Positions 59,691 to 64,000 of a DNA stretch of 64,000 nucleotides are shown piece after piece (the stretch's first letter is position 1; the number at the start of each line of letters is the position of its first letter). The stretch comes from Acanthopleura granulata (taxonomy: Eukaryota > Mollusca > Polyplacophora > Chitonida > Chitonidae), in NCBI GenBank assembly GCA_016165875.1, contig JABBOT010000016.1:10478063-10542062 (forward strand). Reading direction: 5' to 3'. The notes under the pieces were generated by a model. That model did not search any database. It worked only from the letters and a program-made list of their open reading frames with translations, and had not been told where the DNA came from. The position numbers and the translations under genes were made by a program.

Positions 59691-60639
59691 GCGGCAGCTA
59701 GATACTGGTTGACAAGTTTTCTTGTATTCTTCCATAATTTAACCAAAAATCGAGCCAACGTCATCAATAGAACAACATCAAGACATGCTATGAAACCAAG
59801 CGATGATGACTTCCACTTTAAAATAAATATACCACAAATCCTCAACAATTTCGATCAGAGAAGTAAAATTTTAGACGCAAATGAATATCACAACTCACCA
59901 GATTTTGGGGACTAAAATAAATTGTTTTGTTCAATTGTGGGCATACATGATTAATTTTAAGACATAAAAGGATGACCTGTCCAGATCGGGTAACATTCCT
60001 CTCGTGTACGAAAAAACAAACTATTAGTGAGGTTGAGATTGTTGAGCGTATATTCCATTCCGTTAGAGTGTATCTGAAAAGTATTGGGCGCTGTTATATG
60101 GCAGAATAACGTCAATAAATACATCTGCTTTTCACATCGAACATCTAAGACAGGGGAAAACAGGTACCAACTTGTAATACTTTGCTATTCACAATATGTA
60201 CAGTAATCACTTTTTAAGTATACCATGAATGAAATAATACATTTACTACACCAGTGTTTACTTATATAACGGGAATGAAGGCACGCAAGTTGTTGAAACT
60301 TGATCCGCAAACATACTATTCATGAAATAAGTTTAAAACACAAATCATGCGCTAGGGCAGATTTTTTTATGCTCCCTATTTCCTTTTTCTTGGGGGGGGG
60401 GGGCACGTACAAAGCATTCGGCATTTCGATACTTAACCTACATATACCACATGCATGCAGGCTATTCTTCAACATATATCGGAGAAGACAAAACACTAAA
60501 ACAGATGTCGCGGCCTCCGTCAGAACCATTTAATACACTGGCATTCCATTTTCTCTGCTAAGCCTTGTCTAAACATCAATCGAATAGCGTTAGACATCAT
60601 TTATAGTCATCATTAAACTACTGTTGACCGATAAAAGTT
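59691..60639. other. Intergenic region between the two divergent genes
   Basis: AT-rich, with a run of G near 60393-60402. No gene recognised. Confidence 0.5.
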
Positions 60640-60818
60640 GATTGATGGTGTCGTCTCGCCGCTTGCCGCGATAGCACCTGTCAAGCCAAATTGACACAGT
60701 GACGTCACTTTCTCCCGGCAACCGAAAACAACATGGCGGAAGGAGAGCGTGTAAACTACGGAGATTAAAGTGTCAACAACACCCGTTTTCCAGTGACAGT
60801 TTCTGAGCTGTACATATC
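60640..60818 (+). promoter_or_regulatory. Promoter and probable 5' UTR exon of a plus-strand gene
   Basis: A CpG-containing stretch. It holds a full palindromic CRE (GTGACGTCAC, 60699-60708) and AACATGGCGGAAGG at 60730-60743, which resembles the YY1 site with an adjacent ETS core that often marks animal housekeeping start sites. A good donor (tatc, then GTAAGTG) follows 60818. The next recognised exon on this strand is at 63297. A short upstream ORF lies at 60733-60768. Confidence 0.55.
60733..60768 (+). other. Candidate upstream ORF in the leader
   Basis: The ATG inside the YY1-like site opens a reading frame of 11 codons (MAEGERVNYGD) that ends in TAA before the proposed donor at 60818. 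If the leader is transcribed from here, this would be a uORF. Splicing at the weaker internal GT sites does not give a frame continuing into the 63304 exon. Confidence 0.35.
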
Positions 60819-63296
60819 GTAAGTGTTGAAAACCACGCTGCCTTTGAAAAGCATGTTAATCCTTTGCCAACCAAGTTGTGATAAACCTAGAGTCATGCGT
60901 TTGTTGGCTTCAAGATATTTAGTCAGAACAGCAACAACCATCTTCTTACTTCCAAGTCTTACTACATGCACAAATTACGCTTATCTTGCGATGTTGTGAA
61001 TGTCAAAGTTTGTTGTCATTCCTAAGCTCCAAGTAGGAAGGATAGTTTCCGGGTGACCATGTCATGCCATTCCTCTAGGTTGATCGATTTTATTAAACTT
61101 ATTAATAACTGCCCTAAATTACAATGGTCCCCGATGACAGTAGCCTGATGAAGGTTGGCATGATCATACTTGTACACCACGTACGGGCCTATGTACGGGT
61201 AAAGTGTACATATTATCGTCATAGCGGTACATTGATTCAAGTAAATCAATAAAATTAAACGTTGATGTCTATTTTAAATCATTTCTGATATTTACATGTC
61301 TGGAACATTTAATCATTATAAGCTCAAACATCCAGTTAGTCTTTTCCGATCTCAGACCTCTACAATCACTTATGCATCTTTTAAATCCATTTCAGACTCA
61401 TTAAAGGCAGAAATTCTGACAAATGTTGACATCTTTCTCTTCAAAATCACTGCATGCTGTCAGGGCATGCGGGTGTATCAAAATTCCAGATGGTATCTGG
61501 AACTTGGCTTGAAAATACATGCAAAAATTTTCATCATTGTCCCACGAATCGAAAATCACATTTTTGCAGAGCATTGTTACATGTATGTTCTACTGATAGT
61601 CTTGCTTTTACCTGTGACTGTGAACAGTTCTATACATGTAAATGTAATTAGTCATCAATTTTTTCTGCCATTTGATTATTCAGTCAGTGTGTAACATCTA
61701 TCTTTTCACACTGGTGTTTATCTCTAACATTGGCCATTCTTTTAATGAGGGGCTTGAGCACAGGATGATGCAAAAACCCTGCTGGTGTCTGGGGGATGGC
61801 ACAACTACATGCGTGTTGCGATTTTCTTTATTTGTGTTAATGTTTGACATTAAAGTGTTTGTGTGGTTACAACAGAAACTGGGTAAAAGTATTAAAATGA
61901 TATGAAGGAAATCCTGAGTAACAAGCCTGCATACACCATCCATGGTTCAAGAGGATTTTTCATGAATGGCACTGTTTGACCCATATATCTGAAGATTTCT
62001 TAAAAATAAAATCTTCGTCGATGTCCGTAGAATTGTCGTGGTGGGAGATGATAATATACCTGATAGGACATCAAATCAGGCAAATGTGACGTCGAGTAAG
62101 GCATGTACGTCAGCAGCATTCGAAAGAGCAGCATCAATTTGTGGATACACTTCAGTGTTTTGGTGACATCGTATATCTGCCAGTGACATCATACCAGGCA
62201 AGGTTGAAAGGAAAGAAAAATTTAGTTTCCATATTCTCCAAAGGAAGGTACATTATCGGTTTTAATGCATTGCTATTTTTTGGACAGTCTGGGAAAGCAA
62301 TTCACACTATCCCACTCTTTATCATTTGACTGGCTTTAAGACACAGAGGTTTTTGCACCAAATTAAATCTTGCAGGCTTTCACTTTCTGTATTATTATAG
62401 CTGAATATTTTCATTGAATACCAGTATCAGTATAGGCAGGTCGATCATACATTTGTGAGATCTTTAAGGTTCTGTAGTAATTAGTGTTACCTTTTCTTTC
62501 TATCATATTTATGCCAATTCACCTGGAAATTACGGACTGGTATAACATACAGATAATGAATCTGTTGTCTCTGCTAAATTCTGCTGAGACCACAACAGAA
62601 AATGTACATTTCCTCAAATGATGATAATACTAATAATGTCTTTATTTTCTGATGTAATACAACTCAGTCAGTATATTGTTGATCTTCCCTGAGTCCCTCC
62701 ACAAACACACATTTATAAACAATGACAATATACCAGTTGAACTAAAACGAAAACTGAATGAAATACAAAAGATACATAAACACATATATGGTAAAATGGG
62801 CTATGGAACTATGCACAAGGCAGGCTGCTGTAAATCTTCAACCTTTTCAGTGATTAACACCGTTATTGAAAATTGCAGGTAAGAATATAAATAAGAATAT
62901 AAAATAAAGAAAAAATTTCGTTATTTTATATTCTTCTATCTTTGTGTTATAAATTCTAGTCTAGTTACCCAGAGGGCTTCAGCTGAGCTGTCATGTTGAT
63001 TTCATGGGACATGTTATATAATGACCTAAAATTTTCCCTGAGACAAAGTTGCACATTTTACCTGATTCTGACAGTTTATTAAATTTAATTAGGGGAAAAT
63101 AAAGCAGGATGATATCCTATTTGAAAATTATAAGTTTCACCACCAAAAGTAGAATGTTATTTTATGAGATTTATGTGCCTCTGTGAAAATAATGGATGAA
63201 ATTCCAGTGTTGTCTATGACTTGTATGTCGAGGCAGGAAATCCGCAGTACTTGCAACTCATCAAGGCTTTTAATACATGTACTTTTTGTTTTCCAG
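60819..63296 (+). other. Proposed first intron of the plus-strand gene
   Basis: From donor GTAAGTG (60819) to acceptor TTTTCCAG (63296). It holds R1 copy 3. A frame at 62676-62882 ends at a donor-like tgcag/GTAAGA but has no recognised motif, so I do not call it an exon. Confidence 0.4.
61975..62235 (-). repeat. Dispersed repeat R1, copy 3, reverse orientation
   Basis: cccatatatctgaagatttc then ttaaaaataaaatcttcg, cagcatcaatttgtgg, gtgacatcataccaggcaa and ggaaagaaaaattt correspond to the complement of 9610-9350. Both R1 parts are close together, without a Penelope body. Confidence 0.6.
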
Positions 63297-63405
63297 AGTA
63301 ACCATGGCAGGTGGCAGTGCTTTGAACTTGTCACTGCTCAGTAGGGGGATCGGTGAAGTATCAAAGAATGGCCATGAGAAAGTCGAGGTTGTATTTGAAC
63401 CAGAG
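63297..63405 (+). CDS. First coding exon of an unrecognised gene
   Basis: The exon opens after a clear acceptor (gttttccag). It has ATG at 63304 in a good context (AACCATGG) and 34 codons ending in phase 0 at donor GTAGGA. The peptide starts MAGGSALNLSLLSRGIGEVS and ends with the acidic EVVFEPE. I see no signal peptide or known motif and do not recognise the family. The gene continues beyond the window; 63406-64000 shows no further exon I can support. Confidence 0.6.
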
Positions 63406-64000
63406 GTAGGAAGTTAAATACACATCGTTTAGATCCACACATTGTTTTTCTCATTGTGAGCAGATGGTTAAAGAAGAGTCCCAGGCAGCAAGATTAAAAC
63501 TGTATAACTGAAGTGTTACGCCAGCAAGGTACGAGAAGTGAAAAGGAAATGAAAAGTGTGAAAAAAAGTGAAGTTAATCAAGATTATTGACTGGAGACTT
63601 ATTTGTTGATGTCATGCCATTAAAACTGTTCACTGTGAGGCCATCCTTAAAAAAAAATTTTGGGCTTATCCCAACCTTATGAGAAAAAATGGGTTCGGCC
63701 AGTAGGGATTTTTTTATCTTTATTCTGGCTCTTGGAATAGATAGGGATTTTAATGAAATTAACATGAAGAGAAAAATATAAACCCAAACACCTTTATCAA
63801 AATACCAATAAAAACTATTGAGTAGGCCCTTTTTTGAAGTGTTTGTCAGGTTACGCCCAACAAACATAGTTTTTAGGATGGCGTGAGTGCTTGATAAAAT
63901 GTCTGAGTGCTAAAAGTAAACTGTGTAATGTGTTTGAACACTTGGGGAAAATTGATTTTTTGATAGAAAATGACGTTTTTAGTATTCGAGGTCTGAAGAA

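Noticed and set aside
61296..61694. 132-codon open frame on the plus strand, and a cysteine-rich frame at 61454-61651
   Set aside because: No homology or domain is recognised. The cysteine spacing does not fit EGF or another known fold, and no matching splice sites frame it.
62676..62882. Frame ending at a donor-like tgcag/GTAAGA
   Set aside because: No convincing acceptor, no start context and no recognised motif. It may be chance in an intron.
1..64000. CRISPR arrays, operons, prokaryotic defence systems
   Set aside because: Spliced genes, SINEs and microsatellites show animal nuclear DNA. No regular short repeat-spacer array is present.

Overview
The window is nuclear DNA from an intron-rich, AT-rich animal genome. 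The repeat content points to a marine lophotrochozoan, most likely a mollusc: tRNA-derived SINEs whose tail reads TTCACTTATACGACGGC, Penelope-like and DIRS-like retroelements, and many palindromic MITEs. The phylum is an inference from repeat style. No species can be named.

Layout. One large gene on the minus strand dominates. Sixteen coding exons of a receptor-type (natriuretic-peptide-receptor-like) guanylate cyclase lie between 58267 (start codon) and 3735. They join in phase at every junction and give 671 residues: signal peptide, extracellular ligand-binding domain, C-x6-C juxtamembrane motif, one membrane span, and most of a kinase homology domain. The cyclase catalytic domain must lie beyond position 1. 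A 5' UTR exon and core promoter lie near 58944-59160. A second gene starts on the plus strand: a CpG-containing promoter with a CRE and a YY1/ETS-like site near 60640-60818, and one coding exon at 63304-63405 whose product I do not recognise.

The introns of the cyclase gene hold most of the other content. Intron 14 has a 1.4-kb inverted repeat. Intron 11 has a solo-type LTR, a broken Ty3/Gypsy pol and a hAT-type transposase relic. Intron 7 has a pogo-type transposase relic, a 60-bp minisatellite and a SINE. Intron 2 has a near-intact Penelope-like element in a tandem pseudo-LTR arrangement, which stops 22 nt short of a splice acceptor. Intron 1 has a DIRS-type relic with RT, RNase H and tyrosine recombinase remains, plus several foldback elements. 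An old Penelope relic lies in the unfinished last intron.

How it fits together. The only clearly functional host units are the guanylate cyclase and the start of the plus-strand gene. The most notable object is the young Penelope-like tandem at 42499-46333. Its 809-codon ORF is open, its start codon is supplied by the neighbouring copy, and its untranslated part folds like a degenerate hammerhead ribozyme. All coordinates were read by eye, and no alignment or database search was run.
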